DNA from: Lagopus muta
Taxonomy: Eukaryota > Chordata > Aves > Galliformes > Phasianidae
DNA length: 64,000 nt
Reading direction: 5' to 3'
Assembly (NCBI RefSeq): GCF_023343835.1
Contig: NC_064437.1
Span: forward strand, 24,651,001 to 24,715,000
This document shows positions 1 to 13,400 of the stretch, in pieces. The notes under the pieces are model-generated. The model saw only the letters and a list, made by a program, of their open reading frames with translations, was not told the origin of the DNA and searched no databases. The position numbers and the translations under genes were made by a program. Position 1 is the stretch's first letter. Each line of letters starts with the position of its first letter.

Positions 1-649
1 TTGTAATCTAATGCTCACTACCCCAACACCTCAGCGCTCCATGTACATCTCACACTTTGGCCACCAACATTCTCTGTGGCAAGCCCCAACAGTGTTTCAT
101 TACTATTTGACACCCTGCAATCGACAGCTGGGTCTGAGGGACCTGCAGAAAGACACAGGGGTGGGCTGTGGCGGGAGCATGGGGATGGGCTGGAGCCTCT
201 CTCCCCACACTAACACCGGCTGTTCCCAGGCAGTCTGGAAGGGCAGCGGGCTGGAGCAGAGCCGGCAGCCACCATAAACCATCCCGCAGTGATTTACAGC
301 CGCCCAGCCTCCCGCAAGCACAGCAGCTGCTGTGAGCTAGGAGCTGGAGAGGAGGAAAAACAGCAAAGCCGACAGGAGGGGGAGAAAAGCAATGAGGAAC
401 AGGCAAGAATACGTCTGGTTGGATGTGGGGAGGATGAAAGCCTGCTTTCCTTGCTCTCCTTCCCTCCTTTATCCCACCCCCCAAAAAATCTCTTATCTGC
501 CTGCAGTGAAAAACAAGGCTTCCTTTGAACCTTTTTTATTATTATTATTATCATTTTTTTATGGGGAAAGGACACGTGTGCTAAAGCGGGGGCAGCCCAT
601 GAGCTCAGCCCAGCACCTCCCCTCCATCCCCGAAGAAAAACAAGCGGCT

Positions 650-1100
650 CGGAAGGAAGAAAGGGAGAAGGAAAACATGCCGTTCCCTGCACCGCCGCCT
701 TGGCAGCGCGCAGATTGGCCAAAGCCTGGGAAAGGGAGCCTGCTTCGGTGTTACCGGGCAGATTTGGAGATTTTGGGGGGATGGAGGCAGGGAGGGGGGA
801 GCAGGACACCCGCGCGCCTGCGTCGTGAATGGAGCATGCACAGGGCTGGTTTTGTGATGCTGGATTCCAGTTCGCCTCCGCCGGCGCACTGGGACACAGC
901 CTCAGCCGCTTTGTTTCTTGCGCTGCTATTTGGGGGAGGCAATGAGGGGTCAGGGGGGGTCCCATGCTCTTGCCTGGTTTGTTCCTCGCTGCGCGGTGCC
1001 CGGCTGAATGTGCTCATTGTGCCAGGAGCTGCCATCGGCACACGGCCAGGGCTCCCTGGGCAGGGGCCCGGTCCCAGGGGGCTCAGAGGGAGGGAGGGGA
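650..1100. promoter_or_regulatory. GC-rich, CpG-containing patch, possible promoter or enhancer
   Basis: CpG is more frequent here than in the flanks (for example ACCGCCGCC, AGCGCGCAG, CGCGCGCCTGCGTCG, CGCCTCCGCCGGCGC). A GATTGGCC (reverse CCAAT) is at about 714-721. No coding exon with splice sites was recognised. It could be the edge of an unlisted transcript's promoter or a distal element. Confidence 0.3.
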
Positions 1101-1689
1101 AATAGGAGGGGAAAAGGAAGGAATAAGAAATCGAGAGCAGGGTTTGGAAATGGGAAATGTCACCGTGCAGAAAGGGGTTTGAAAGGGAGGGGGAAAATGT
1201 GGCCAGCATCTTTGTCTGCTGTATTTTGGCATCCAAAAGGGCATTTTTCTAAGGGAACGGTAAAATAAGTCCCCCCACCACCGTCCTAAAATGTTGATTT
1301 CATCTCCAAAAAGGGCTTGTGGAGGGATCTGCCTTGATGCCCACATGGGATGCCTCTGCTGCTCTCCTGCACGCCACATCCCGCACCATATATCCCTGCA
1401 GGGGAATGGTCCTGGCTCTGAGGGATGGGCTCATGCTGTGCCATGTAGCAATCCATCCCAAATCCATCCACCAAGCTCTCAGTTCGCCTTGATGCCATCT
1501 CCTTCACCAGCATGGGCTGAGGATCTCCCGTGGTGCTCAGACAGTACAGCGCAAAATCACAGCCTAAGGCAAGAGAGAAGCATTTAAACAGCAGCAGAAA
1601 AGGATATATTTTTGTTTTTAAACTTGTAAAAGACCATTGATTTCTCTAGGCCGGAGACCAAATGAAAAGTAAAACCCTTTCCCATGCCA

Positions 1690-1797
1690 CAGTGGCACAA
1701 AGGGACGTAGCTTAGAGGGCATGGGTGGGTATGGGTTGGAGTTGGACTAGATGGTCTTAGTAGTACTTTCCAACCTTAGTGATTATATGATTAATCT
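1690..1797 (+). repeat. CR1 LINE 3' fragment
   Basis: It ends with the CR1 3' signature: GTTGGACTAGATGGTCTTAG, then CTTTCCAACCTTAGTGATT. The plus orientation is read from the ACTAGATG...TTCCAACC order. Confidence 0.75.
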
Positions 1798-2939
1798 TTC
1801 TTACTCATTGGCATGCAAACCAGAAAATCCATCATTTTGTCCTGAGCAGAGGGAACAGAAAAAGGTCCAGAGAGCTGGCTACCACATAAGCAAGCAGGAT
1901 GACACGGAGACCCTCCACGCTTCCTGGGGCTTATTTGGTGATTCTTCCATGAATTTCCATGGCTTTCCCCAGCAGAGCAAACTGTAGCAAACTGTAGCAT
2001 CTGTAGATACAGCAGTTGGGGAACCACACATATTACAGGTCTACCAGGTCATCTTTCTGCTGGCCATGGGAGATGGGGAAGGTGACAGCAGTCACCCTGT
2101 CAGGAGACAGGGCCCCAGGCACCTCTACAAGCCCAAAGACCATAACAAAAGCATTTTAAGAGTGACACTCATTAGGGATAATGGTGAGGTGTTTTCATTT
2201 GTGTGTGATGTGAACTCCTATTCATGGTTCCTCATTAAGACACAAAGGACCTGTGGACCTGTCCCAACTTTGGGTTGGCAGTATCCTATGTGATTGTGAC
2301 CATCCCTTGGACAGGTCACCCAAGGGCAAAGAGGAAAAAAAAAAAGCAATTAAAAACCAGGCCCTGCCTTGTGCTCAGCCCCAGCTCAGGGATGCTCTGC
2401 TGAGGTGACCCAAGACATGACCTTGGTCTTCTGCCCTCCTCCTGTTCACTCTATAGTCCAGTCAAGGCCAACACCAAAGGATTTTAATTAAAACCTTTTT
2501 CCAGCCACAGTGGTGGGCATTTTGTCTCTTAATTGCAGAACAGACAGGCTCTCAGAGGAACGAATGGTTGTCCAGTTGGCTGGCATACCCTGCCCAAGCC
2601 AAGGGCTGGGAACACTAGCACCAAGCACAAGAAGGGTCTTTCAGCATTAAGGACACACACAGTGCAAGAGGAGCACTGTCATCATCATTAGGAGGCAAAA
2701 AGGAGAAGAACACTTTCTTCTGCCTGGCAGGGGTGGAAACTGAGCTCAGCGCCTGCCACTGCCAAGCTGGAAAACTGAGGGACAATCACCTCCAGTCCTC
2801 ATGCCTCCTTCACCTTCATTTGCAACGTGCTTGCCCCCAGCTGACATTTTCTGGAATAAGGATGGTCAGATCTGCACCCTCTGATCCAGCAGACATCTTG
2901 GTGGCTCCTGACCTGGAGGTTTTAACGTCAACGGAGAGA

Positions 2940-3062
2940 CACTGCCATGAGAATAGCCAAGAAATACATAGACGTGGCACTGAAAGCCGTGGTGATGATG
3001 GGTTGGCAGCTGGACTTGATTTTAGTGGCCCTTTCCAACCTTCATAACCCTGATATTCTAAA
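2940..3062 (+). repeat. CR1 LINE 3' fragment
   Basis: It contains GACGTGGCACTGAAAGCC, a GATGGGTTGGCAGCTGGACT stretch and CCCTTTCCAACCTTCATAA, the order seen at CR1 3' ends. Confidence 0.65.
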
Positions 3063-6000
3063 CGTGCATCTGCCTTTTGAATGCAGCATTCAGGTGGTGA
3101 CTTTCTCTGCCACCTCCAGACATCAAAGTCCTACTTTAACATATGCTATTGCTCCTCTGGCCCAAGGACCTTGCGTTCTATATCAATGAGCTTTGTATCA
3201 CTACTGTCGCTTCCATCTCTCAGCTCACAGAATTCTCTCTCTAAGACCACCACAGATCATGCAGCACTCCCCGAAGGATTACTCAATATTAAACACTGCT
3301 AGCACTACTCACTTGGTAGATGCAGGAAAACCCCAGCTATTGCCTGTGTGCCCTGTAAGGGCGATAGTTTGGATGTTGCACAATCTCACCTGTTAGCTCT
3401 TTGGTTTGCTTGCTTGCAGTTAAAACCTAATTTTGCCTACAGGGAGTAGCACAGAAAACCAACATGTTCTTCTGTTACACCACAACAATTTCTTCTTGTA
3501 GATGAGAAGATCCCTCCTTTCCATTTATGAGCATAGCATATGCTTCAGGATGCACTTAGCCTTTTTTTGCCCTGGAATCCTTGCCAGCTTTCACCTGGAA
3601 AACAACACGAGCATACTTGTAATTGAAGAATGTTGACCCACGGGTGAAAACACGTTGGTAAGGAAACAATTTTCACTTTCAAACACTATGGCTTCGCTAT
3701 TTGGAAACTCTCTATTTCATGTTCCCGTTCCCAGCCAATTCACATTTTTGCTTTCAATCTTTGCAGCCTCAGCCAGGCTCTGCTATGCGGGCTTGTTGTT
3801 AGTGTGTCATGGAGAGCAACACATACCTAAGGGAAGGAGTCAATGCATGTTGAAGATGGGCCTGGCCAAGTTCCCTTTCCCTCTCCCGCTCCAAACGTCC
3901 CCCAGCTTCGGAAAAGTTTGCCTCCAACTCTGAACTCGCTTGGCCCCACCGCTATAAATAGATGGAACAAAACCTCCCAAGCCAAATGCCCTGAGTGTTT
4001 AGAAAGCTTTGATCCCGCGCTGCTTTTGAGTGCTTGATCCCTTCCTGCTAATGCAGCTTGTGACCATATTGCAGCTCAAAGTGGGGTGTAGAGGGGGGAG
4101 GGGGAAGGTCTGTGCCATGAGACCCCTGGTGTTGTCCCATACGGTGCCAAGACACATCCCTGGGGCTTTGCATCCTGGTGGTCACCGTGTCACTCCCTAT
4201 CTCTGGACAGAACAGACCATGGGTTAAGCCTCCTTGGTGCCAGCTATGGGTTTTCCCTTCTGTTTCCCTTTTCCTGTGGGTTAAGGGCACTTGCTCTCCC
4301 CCCCCACAAACCCTGCTGGGTGTGCCTGCCTCTTATGTCTTGGCATTGCTTGCCTTGGCCAGGGATGGAAATGGAAAGAGACAAACATCAGGAGAATAAA
4401 AACAAAAATAACAAAAAAAGGGCTGCTCTTGCAGTATTTCCAACCCATCAAGCCCAGGGTGGGAATCTCACAAGAAAGCTGGCTCTCACCAAACCCCAGG
4501 CTGAGAGGGTTGGGTAGCGGCCCCAAGACTTGACAAGTCCTGCTGAGATCCCAATGGGTACAGAGGAGATCAGCACTGTGGCTGTGCCACTCCTCAGCCC
4601 CCCATATCCCTCCCCTACTCCAAGCCAGTGCAGCCAGAGCCCTGTGTGCACCCCAGCACTCACACGGCTCCATGGACAACCAGGACAGACAACACAGGAC
4701 AGATGTGCAGCATCAAAACAACCTTCCCACCATGCTGCTTTAACATTTCCCAGCAGCTTTGTGGCAGCCCTACAGCAAACCAAGCTGCATCAAGCTAGAT
4801 ACAGGCTTCTTTGCAAATCCCATTTGAAAGGAAACTCTCTAGTGTTTCAAACTTCCTGCCTTCTCACCTTGCCCTGCGCAAGGCTGCAGTGCTACAGTCA
4901 CAGTTCTGTGGAAATGCAGGAAATGCAGGAAAGCTGGTATGAGCTGGGGTTGGCATGGGACCAGCCCCACAGCTGCGTCCCTGGGGAACTGGATTAGCTA
5001 ATACCACGTTGGGAAAGGGCTGAGGTCAGCCCCATCACCCTCTGTCACTGACAGGGACAAGAGAGCTTGGATATTGCTCCAGAGGGAAACTGCAACTAAA
5101 GAAGAACAGTTTTTTGAGTAAAATGATACAGAGCTCATTGCAGAGAAGAGCAGTGCTCACCTCTCCTCACTCCCTGTACCTCATGGTACCTATGATAGGG
5201 CTCAGCACTGCTGGGACACCTACAACCCTCACAGGGAACACTCAATCTGATCAGCATCTGCACAGCCCCCAGCCTGGGCTCACCATAGGAACACCCATCC
5301 TCAGCTCACCAAGGATGCAGGGCTGGGCTGTTGATCCCCATCCATCCATACTTGCTGGGGCGCTTTGCCCCATTTGTCCTGCTCACTCCTCACCAGGAAC
5401 AACACTCACCTACCCAGGAAAATAGCATCCAAAAATCACCCTGGAGAGGCTGAAAGTGGCCCCATCACCTCCACGCACCCCGCGGTGGCTGGCAGGAGGC
5501 TACTTCGGAGGCGGGCGCTGGCGTGGGGCTTTGTTTTTTGTCCTGTTTACCCTGCCGAGAGGAACAGAGGAGTTCAGTGTGCAGGAATCTCGTGCCCTCA
5601 CCCTGCTCCCCCGCCACACGAAAGCTGCTGAGCAAACAGGAGGACGCAGAGCCCCACTGGCACCCGCTGCCTTTCGGTGCAGGCGGCCCCACTGCCAGCT
5701 CTTGCATAAGTGGCTGTCTCAGCTCGGTGCTGTTCTCGAGGCTTTTTTCTTCTTTCGTCCCACAGGAGGCATGGCCTTGGGCTTAGGACCACAAGAGCAT
5801 TGAGCATTCCCTCCTGCTTGTTGGATGCATGGTCCATGTCCCATGGTTGCCTCCTGCAAGTCTCCAAAGCCAAACACAAGAGCATCTTTGCAAGGGCATC
5901 TCGATGCCATTACCTTCAAGGAACAATCATCATCCTCCATGTTGCATAAGGGTTCTTGCATCCTATTTTTTATTTCTTTAAGTCCTATGTAACAATTCCT

Positions 6001-8003
6001 GATTAGAAGCAATAAAAATAATAATCCAAATGCCAGTCTCATGGATTTCATTATTATAGAAACCTGTGTGCCAACAGCCCTGCTTACCTGCACACTTCTG
6101 CAGTGGGGATCTCCTCACCTCACAGCACAGGGATTAGATCAAATTAACTCACGCTTGGAGCTGTGGCAGGATCAGGCAAATCCTGGCTTGGCTAGCTCTC
6201 TTTAAACTACATCTTGCAAACAGAAGGCCTGGAAACAGTTTTGCTTTAATTGCTTTTTAAAATGCAGCCAGCAGATGGTTTGGTAACCCGAATTCATGAC
6301 TCTTTCCACAGCTCCAGGCTGCTGGCTTTGAAACCAAACCCAAGCACGGTGCAGGTAGTGAGGGCCCCATCCTGCCTGTTTCACCAAAGCACCCACTTGG
6401 TGCATGGCACAGGAAAGCACAAACATAAGTTACACGACACTGGGGCAGCCCAGATGGGCAGGGATGTTCAAGCACACCTGCTTCTGGTCCCAAGTGTTAT
6501 TTTTGGTTGAAGGCAATGGTCTGGCTGCTCCTGAAGAGCACTTACTGAGTGTAGGACGGCCAGAAATGAGGGGCAATTTGCACAGGTACCACAGTCTGTG
6601 GCCAGGGCCACTGTGTTCAGAAATGCTTCAACGAGCCTGGAAAGCCCGTGGGTTCATAACATAGTCTGCACCACAGGGAACGTCCCTGGCCACACATCCT
6701 TTCAACACCTGGTCCTTGGGGCTGCTCCTGTGCACCCATATCCAAGAGCATCCCAGCTGCTCCCAAAAGGCTACGGGTTAGGGAAGCAGGATCCTCTGCT
6801 CACCCTCACATGCAATGTGATTGCCAGCAGTCCCTTCACCTCTCCCATTAGCCACATTGATGGGCCAGTGTACGGTGTGTCCTCACACCCATCAAGCTGG
6901 GAATGGGGACCAACAGGGCTGCAGATTGACCTTCACGCTGCAGCAAAGTTTTAGTAGGTTCCATATGTCTCTGCTGACCTAAGTGTTGTCCTCACCTCAC
7001 TAGAACACCTCCATGCTCAACATCCCACACCCAGATGCACAGCCGTGCCCCAAAACCAGCCACATCCCAGTGCAGATGAATTAAGGCTGTCCCGAGAACC
7101 TCGCACGCGTCTGGTGAAGCAGACTTGTTTTTCTGTTACAAAGTAATTTGAAATTCTTGGAAGGCAATCAGGAAAGTACAAAGTATTCCAGCTCAGGACA
7201 GCCTGGGACTCATTCCTTAGAGGCACAATGGTTGTTTACTCAATCCCTCATACATTAATATCTAAAAATTCATGAGTTCAATTGTAAACAAGAAGCACTG
7301 ACTTCAGTGGGTTGTCTACTTAACAACAGTTGTCCTAGCCTGAATGCTGATTTTGTTATCTTTCTTCTAATCTTACTATCAGAGGGTCAAGATTTCGCAA
7401 AAAAAAAAAAAAAAATTATGGGAAATATTTCAAGCCCATTTATTTCTGGTTTTGAAACGCATCCCTCTGAAACCCAAGGCCAAAGAAAGACTATTTCGAA
7501 TCAACATCGAGGAGTGCAGGCAGGGAGAAGAGCTGTTTGTGCCAGCACTGTCCTCTGGCTCAAGAACAAATGAGCAAGAAGCCGGCCACAGATGCGCTTG
7601 TGCTGAAAGTCAGAAGATTCCTAACCACCACAAGGGACTGTCCCAAGGCAGGGGACAAACGGACACTAAATAATCCAAACTCAAACTGCCGCCAAGACAA
7701 AGCACAACTGCTTGCTGGAAGCAAAACAGCAGGCTGCCTGCGGTGAGCAGAGGTCTCACCTGCATTTATCAGACTCGAGGAACACCACGAGAGGAGGAGG
7801 GAGCTTCCTGAGCGGGATGTTCATGTATCTTTATCTCTGCTGCTGTCAAAGGGCAATAGCTGAGATTGCAGGCTGTCAGAAAGCCTCCCTGCAGGCTATC
7901 TCCCGAGGACATCAACAAGCCCGGACAATCACCTTCACTCTCTTGATAAAGGTTTCCAAGCAAGTGAACGCCCAGAGAGCTGTCACCTTCACCAGTTATA
8001 AAT

Positions 8004-8190
8004 CATAGAGCCACAGAATCACAGAATGGTTGGTTTGGAAGGGACTTCAAAGCCCATCCAGTCCCATCCCCTGCCATGGGCTGGCTGCCCCCCACCAGAT
8101 CAGACTGCCCAGGGCCCATCTGTGGCCTTGTGCACCCCCAGGGATGGGGAATCCACAGCTTCTTTGGGCATCAGCTTGCCTGGGGCTGGC
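8004..8190 (-). repeat. CR1 LINE 3' fragment
   Basis: It opens CAGAATCACAGAATGG, then TTTGGAAGGGACTTCAAAG, and runs through CCTGCCATGGGCTGGCTGCC and GGGATGGGGAATCCACAGCT, a minus-oriented CR1 end. Confidence 0.9.
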
Positions 8191-8696
8191 TCAAGCTCCA
8201 GGTACAGCCTGAAGATGCAAAGCCTGCAGCCCCTGTTGGAGTTAATTACATTTTAGCTGTAACCTCCTGTCCCAGCCTGCAGAAACAAGGCAGACAAGTA
8301 GGGGTGACGGGACGGTTACACACTTACTGCCAAATCACTGTCCAAGGACAAGAGCACTTGGGCAAGTCCAAGTTTCATCCAACAAAGAAAACACCCCTCA
8401 TTTCAATCCTTCCTTCCCCATGGAAGCCAGTAGAACATGCCATCAGGAGCACTCATGAGTCTTCAATCTCTACTTCTTTGATCTCCACTTTGGAAAAGCC
8501 ACTGCACAACAACGCTGGCAGTGCCACAGCAATGCAAGAGGCACCATTCAACTCCCCGTTCGTTTTGGTGAGCAGTTGCTTCTATGAGCACCATGTCCCT
8601 GCAGGACATTTAGGTCTAAGTTTGCATCCATACAAACATTCCACTGGAGCAGAACAAAGCCAAGCTATGTTTGGAGCCAGCCTCCCTGAGGAGGAC

Positions 8697-8770
8697 GCAT
8701 AGAACCATTGGGGGTTGAAGCTGAGTGATCTTTAAGGTCCCCTCCAACTTGAGCCATTCTACGCTTCTGC
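8697..8770 (+). repeat. Short CR1 3' fragment
   Basis: It contains GAGTGATCTTTAAGGTCCCC, then TCCAACTTGAGCCATTCTA, the terminal CR1 signature in plus orientation. Confidence 0.7.
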
Positions 8771-10164
8771 ACTGATGGCACTCAGGCTGATAAACTCATT
8801 CTGATGAAAGAATCCAGCAGATCACTTCAGGCGGTGGTGAGAAGGGATCCTTCTCCCTATCATGAGCTGGGATATCTCCTCCCTGACTGTCTGCAGGGAT
8901 GGCAGTGAGGCAGAATGTCTGCCCATCCTGCCCGCCAGCTGGGCTGCCCCGCAAAGCAGTTCCATGTTTGTTTTGGACGACCTCCTGCTGGACCAGTGCT
9001 TTCCACTGCGTGGCTCTCCTGCGCTGTCAGAGAGCGGATTTCCTGCTGTTTGATCTATTTTTGCTGTTCGTCGTGCCGAGTGCCTCCTTGTTTCCTCCAT
9101 CAGGACCAATCTTTCTGCTGCCTCAGTCTGGGTCTTGCTGTGGGAAGAGGGCTAGAGGTCAGGGAGCTGCTCCATCCCTCAATGACCCTGGAGAGGCCAC
9201 ATCCTAGCCCACAGGGACAGCATGTGGACACAGAGTGCCCTCTGCTGCTGCAGCCTCCGATGAAGATGCGGAACAAAGCAACATGCAGCTTTGTAAACCT
9301 CAGGACAGGCTGCCAAGTGAGCGTGCTGGCACACTGCTGCTAACCACAGCTCCTGGGGAGTGGGCTGGCAGGGGAAGCCCTAGTGGACATGTCACACCTG
9401 GAGGGACACCTCCGTGGTCCCTTAGCAGCCCACACCACAGGAAGGAGCACAGAGCATGGCAGAAATGGGCTGTTTTTCCTGAAACAGTGCAGGGAAGCAG
9501 CTGCACAGGGAGGCCTGGTTGCAGGCCAGTACTCCTCACAAGCAGATGGGGTGCAAAATGGACGCCTCACCCTTCCCAGGCCACCAGCCAGCAGCTGTTC
9601 TTGCTGCAGAGGGCCCGCTAGGAGCATAGGGACAGATATTAGTTAACTAAAGGCACAAACAGGTTCGGCACAACACTTTGCAGGCTTGGATGCAGCCTCT
9701 GGAGGTTGGTGGGTGCTCATCTTGCTCCCAGAGCACTGCCTGCTCTGTTTTCCTCACAAACCCTCCCATTTCATTAAGGCACAAAGATCCTCAAGGCAGG
9801 TTTCAAGAGCACACCACAGGCGTCAAAGTTCATTCCCTGTTAATGAGACTCTCTCTTTCAGAGATAAGGCCTATTGACACCAGAGACCGATGGGGATTTA
9901 TAGCACTAGCAGCACTCCGTCCCCCAGCAGGGTTACGTGGCACAGGCAACGTTCAGGAGATAGTCATCACCTGCTGTGAGCTGACACTGGCCTCTTCCTG
10001 GCTGCACAGCCTGCACGTTCCCTACCTCTGCTACAAGGGAAGGGCTCTGCCAGCCTGAAGTCCAGCTCCTGGCTCCACAAGGGACCACCCAAAATTCAGA
10101 CTGTATGTCTGAGAGCACTGTCCAGTTGTTTCTTTGCCATGCTTTTATCTCTAGATCTCTCGGC

Positions 10165-10420
10165 AGGCCCCCACCATTCCCAGTGACCACATCCCTCAGT
10201 GTCACGTCTCCACTGGTTCTGTAACACCTCCAGAGATGGCGACTCCTCCACCACCCTGGGCAGCCTGTGCCAATGCCTCACCACTCTTTCTGAGGAGAAA
10301 TTTTTCCTCCTCCACCCAAATTTCCCCCTTGAGAGAGACCCCTTTCCAACTGCTCAGACATTCCTGCTGCAAAGCCTTCCCTGATGGGACGTTCCCCCTG
10401 GGTGCAAAGCACAGCATTTG
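10165..10420 (-). repeat. CR1 LINE fragment
   Basis: CAGTGACCACATCCCTCAGT, AACACCTCCAGAGATGG, CACCACCCTGGGCAGCCTGT and CCAATGCCTCACCACTCTTT follow the usual CR1 order in minus orientation. The extreme 3' signature is missing. Confidence 0.85.
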
Positions 10421-13400
10421 GGGCTGGACCCCTTCCCACCTCCATGACACCACACATCCTTTTGCTGACCCTACCTCTATCCCCAGCATGCTGAGAGTGC
10501 ACAGCCACTATCTCTGTGTTGTGCTGATCAGGAGACACCTGGCCAAGAGGAGTGCCCCACTGTGTCTTGTAGTTATCTCACTGTGCTGTAAAGTGCTGGC
10601 AACTGAAACGCTGAATCAGGAGTGCACAGCTGGAAGAAACACCTTTGGGTTTCAGCACCAGCATGGACTTGTGCCAATTTGAAGCCTTTGATCAGGGAGC
10701 AGAGGACAACCCAGGTAAACGTGACTCAGTGTCCATCTCCTCAGGAATACCTTGACCCCGAACATGCTGCAGTCAGACAATGGGGAGGCCAAGGGGACCA
10801 GCAGCACAGCAGCCAGCAACCCAAAAATGATTTTCTAACACTACCTGGCTTCTTCATCACAATGCCCATGGTGAGATATGGCAGCCAACAGCACTGGCAC
10901 CCAAAATCTCCCACACTACCGATGTTGTTGTTATTCTAAGGAGTCAGCAGAACTCCTCAGGAGCCTGCCCCAACCACAAGCAGCTCCTGTTTCCCTAAGC
11001 TCAGCAGCCCTGCCTGATAAAAGATGCAATAGAGCAGCTTGGAGAGAAGGAGGAAAAGCAGCTCCAGCATTGGCTCACATCCCATCAGATAGGGCACACA
11101 GCCGCACAAAGTCCTGGGGTACAGCCCATGGTGCCCTGTGGCCCCTCTGGGGGACATGAGGTGGGGACAGCAGCTTCATGGTTTCCATTCCCAGGCACAT
11201 TCCCTGTTTCAGTTTCCCCAGCTGTCCCTATCCACCTGACAGGATGGATTTTTGGGGCATGGCAGGTGAGATGCTGGCAGAAACAGGGTACTCCTGCTCA
11301 CCCCCCGACTCACCGTGCTGCCTGCACGAAGGAGCCAGAGCCACGGAACATCCCTACAGGCCAGCATCCAGCACTGCCTGAGGCTCTGTGCCGCCTACCG
11401 AGGGGGTGACATTGACCCTGTCCCCAGCACTACCAGCAGCACTCGCTAGGCGACAATGCCACCTGCTGCCCGCTGCCGGCCAGGACACCCCGCCACGCAG
11501 CCCCGCAGGGGACTGTCTCCATCCCGCATCAGACTCTGTCCCATCCAATCCCCTCCATGCTGATTTTGAGCCAAATCGATGCCCTGAACTGCCTTAGGGC
11601 AAGCCCGTGGCAATTCCAGTGATTCACCCACCGAGTGCCACCAGCCACCTCCAAATCCCTGCCTGGATTTAATCATCTGGAAACACAACGATGCTATTTT
11701 TTTTTTTTTAAACTAGGAGCCATACCATGAGACACTGACGTATTTTAACCTTTCAAGCACTTACACATTGTTTCTACAGCTTAAGATAAAAGATGTTACC
11801 AAAGGGAGAAGAACAGCGATAATTATCTGCAGTTCGTAAGTTTAACCTTTAGAGAAGGAATTGGGTTTCCAACCCTGTTTGTTAAATGCTTTTAAGCTGC
11901 ACTTTTCTGAGTGGCTGTACACCTGATTATAAGCATATTATACTGATAGCTGGCATCCACAAGCACAGCCTGAGGCTGATGGTACCCCCAAAACTCAGGA
12001 GTGACAATACCACAGAAGGTCACATGGAAACAGATTGATGAGGTCCCTGCAGCCAGACACCAGAGGGATGTGGGTTCTTATTCCCAGCTGCTTACCTGGT
12101 GGCAGAGACTGTCCCCAAAGTCAGGCTGAAAGTCAGGGTGACAGGCTTCTGCATGGATCTAGATGGCTTCTTTCCCATCCTGGTAGACTATTTCTGAAGG
12201 AAACAGCATGGTGATGTTACATCTAGCATTAATTGCTGGAGAATGATGGGGAGAATGAGTACCAGCCGGATGATGCAAGAGGGGAAGGTGCACAGCAGGA
12301 AAGGAAGAACCCCACCATTCAGGGACCACAAAAAGAGCAGCCATCACAAAGAACCAAATGTCTTATCCACGTGCTGCAGGGATGAGGATTTCAGCCCACA
12401 TTCACTTCCCTTCGAAGCTCCCTGGGGCTCTGTGTCCTGGCTGCTTGCCCTATTCCCTGCCTTACAGCAGAGCAGTGCCTCTTCGTCACACTGACAGGCA
12501 AAGTCAGTCTCGTTGGCTGTCTGTAATACATCAGGCTGCTGCACCCTGAAGGCATCGCTAGGTGCTGATCCTCCCCTGACAGCCATTCAAATTCATATTT
12601 ACCCATATGGAGTTGCCACTTGGCATCACAGCCTCCTGAACCGATGAATATGGGTGGGGAGAAGGGGGGGAAGCATCTGATGTGCTGGTTCTGGATGTGA
12701 TTCTTTTTGTGTTAATTTCAGAAAATACTGTAGTTTGCAGCCAGCAATACCTGCAAGGGAAGCATATTTTAAGTGAGCATTGCAGGAGAGCCATGCAAAA
12801 CAGATTTCAGCTTCACCCTTGCACACAACTGAGTTAGGTTCCCTTGGGGAGAGAACAGAAAAATGCTGCGAGGCCATGCATTGCCTTCACCACCCCACAA
12901 ACCACAAGCTGGCAAGAGCAACCCAGTCCACAACTGGGACTGGGATTGACCTCAGGACAGCTGCAATTGGTCAAGAAAAAGGAAGAGGCATAGAAGCAAA
13001 AAAACCCAAACAACCCAGCATTGTCACACCAGCAGAACAACAGCCATGCACAGAGATACCTGGCTGGTATTCTATAGATTATGTCAGATGGTTTTGCTGC
13101 AAGGTTGTAAACTGTAAGATACAGCTCTGAGATTTTGTGGCATCTTCTTAAATCACTGTTTTCTTGCCCAGGATGCAGGGCTTTGAGGTTGTTTTTTGTT
13201 TTTTATAATGTAGATGGCATATTACAAGGCTTTTTTTTCACTTGGCTGCATCTTCAGCATAGATCTCTGCTGCAGTTAGAAATCATTCCACAGCACGTTG
13301 TTCACAGATCCGAGCAGGGAGGGCAGGTTGCTGCATTTTTCCTTAACTACAAGTTTATCCCTTATTTCAAAAGCACAAAAGGGAAGGAACCCTCATAAAA

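Noticed and set aside
392-1105. Overlapping open frames of 237 (plus) and 223 (minus) codons
   Set aside because: They overlap in opposite frames in GC-rich sequence and both look like low-complexity Pro/Ser/Arg-rich chance translations.
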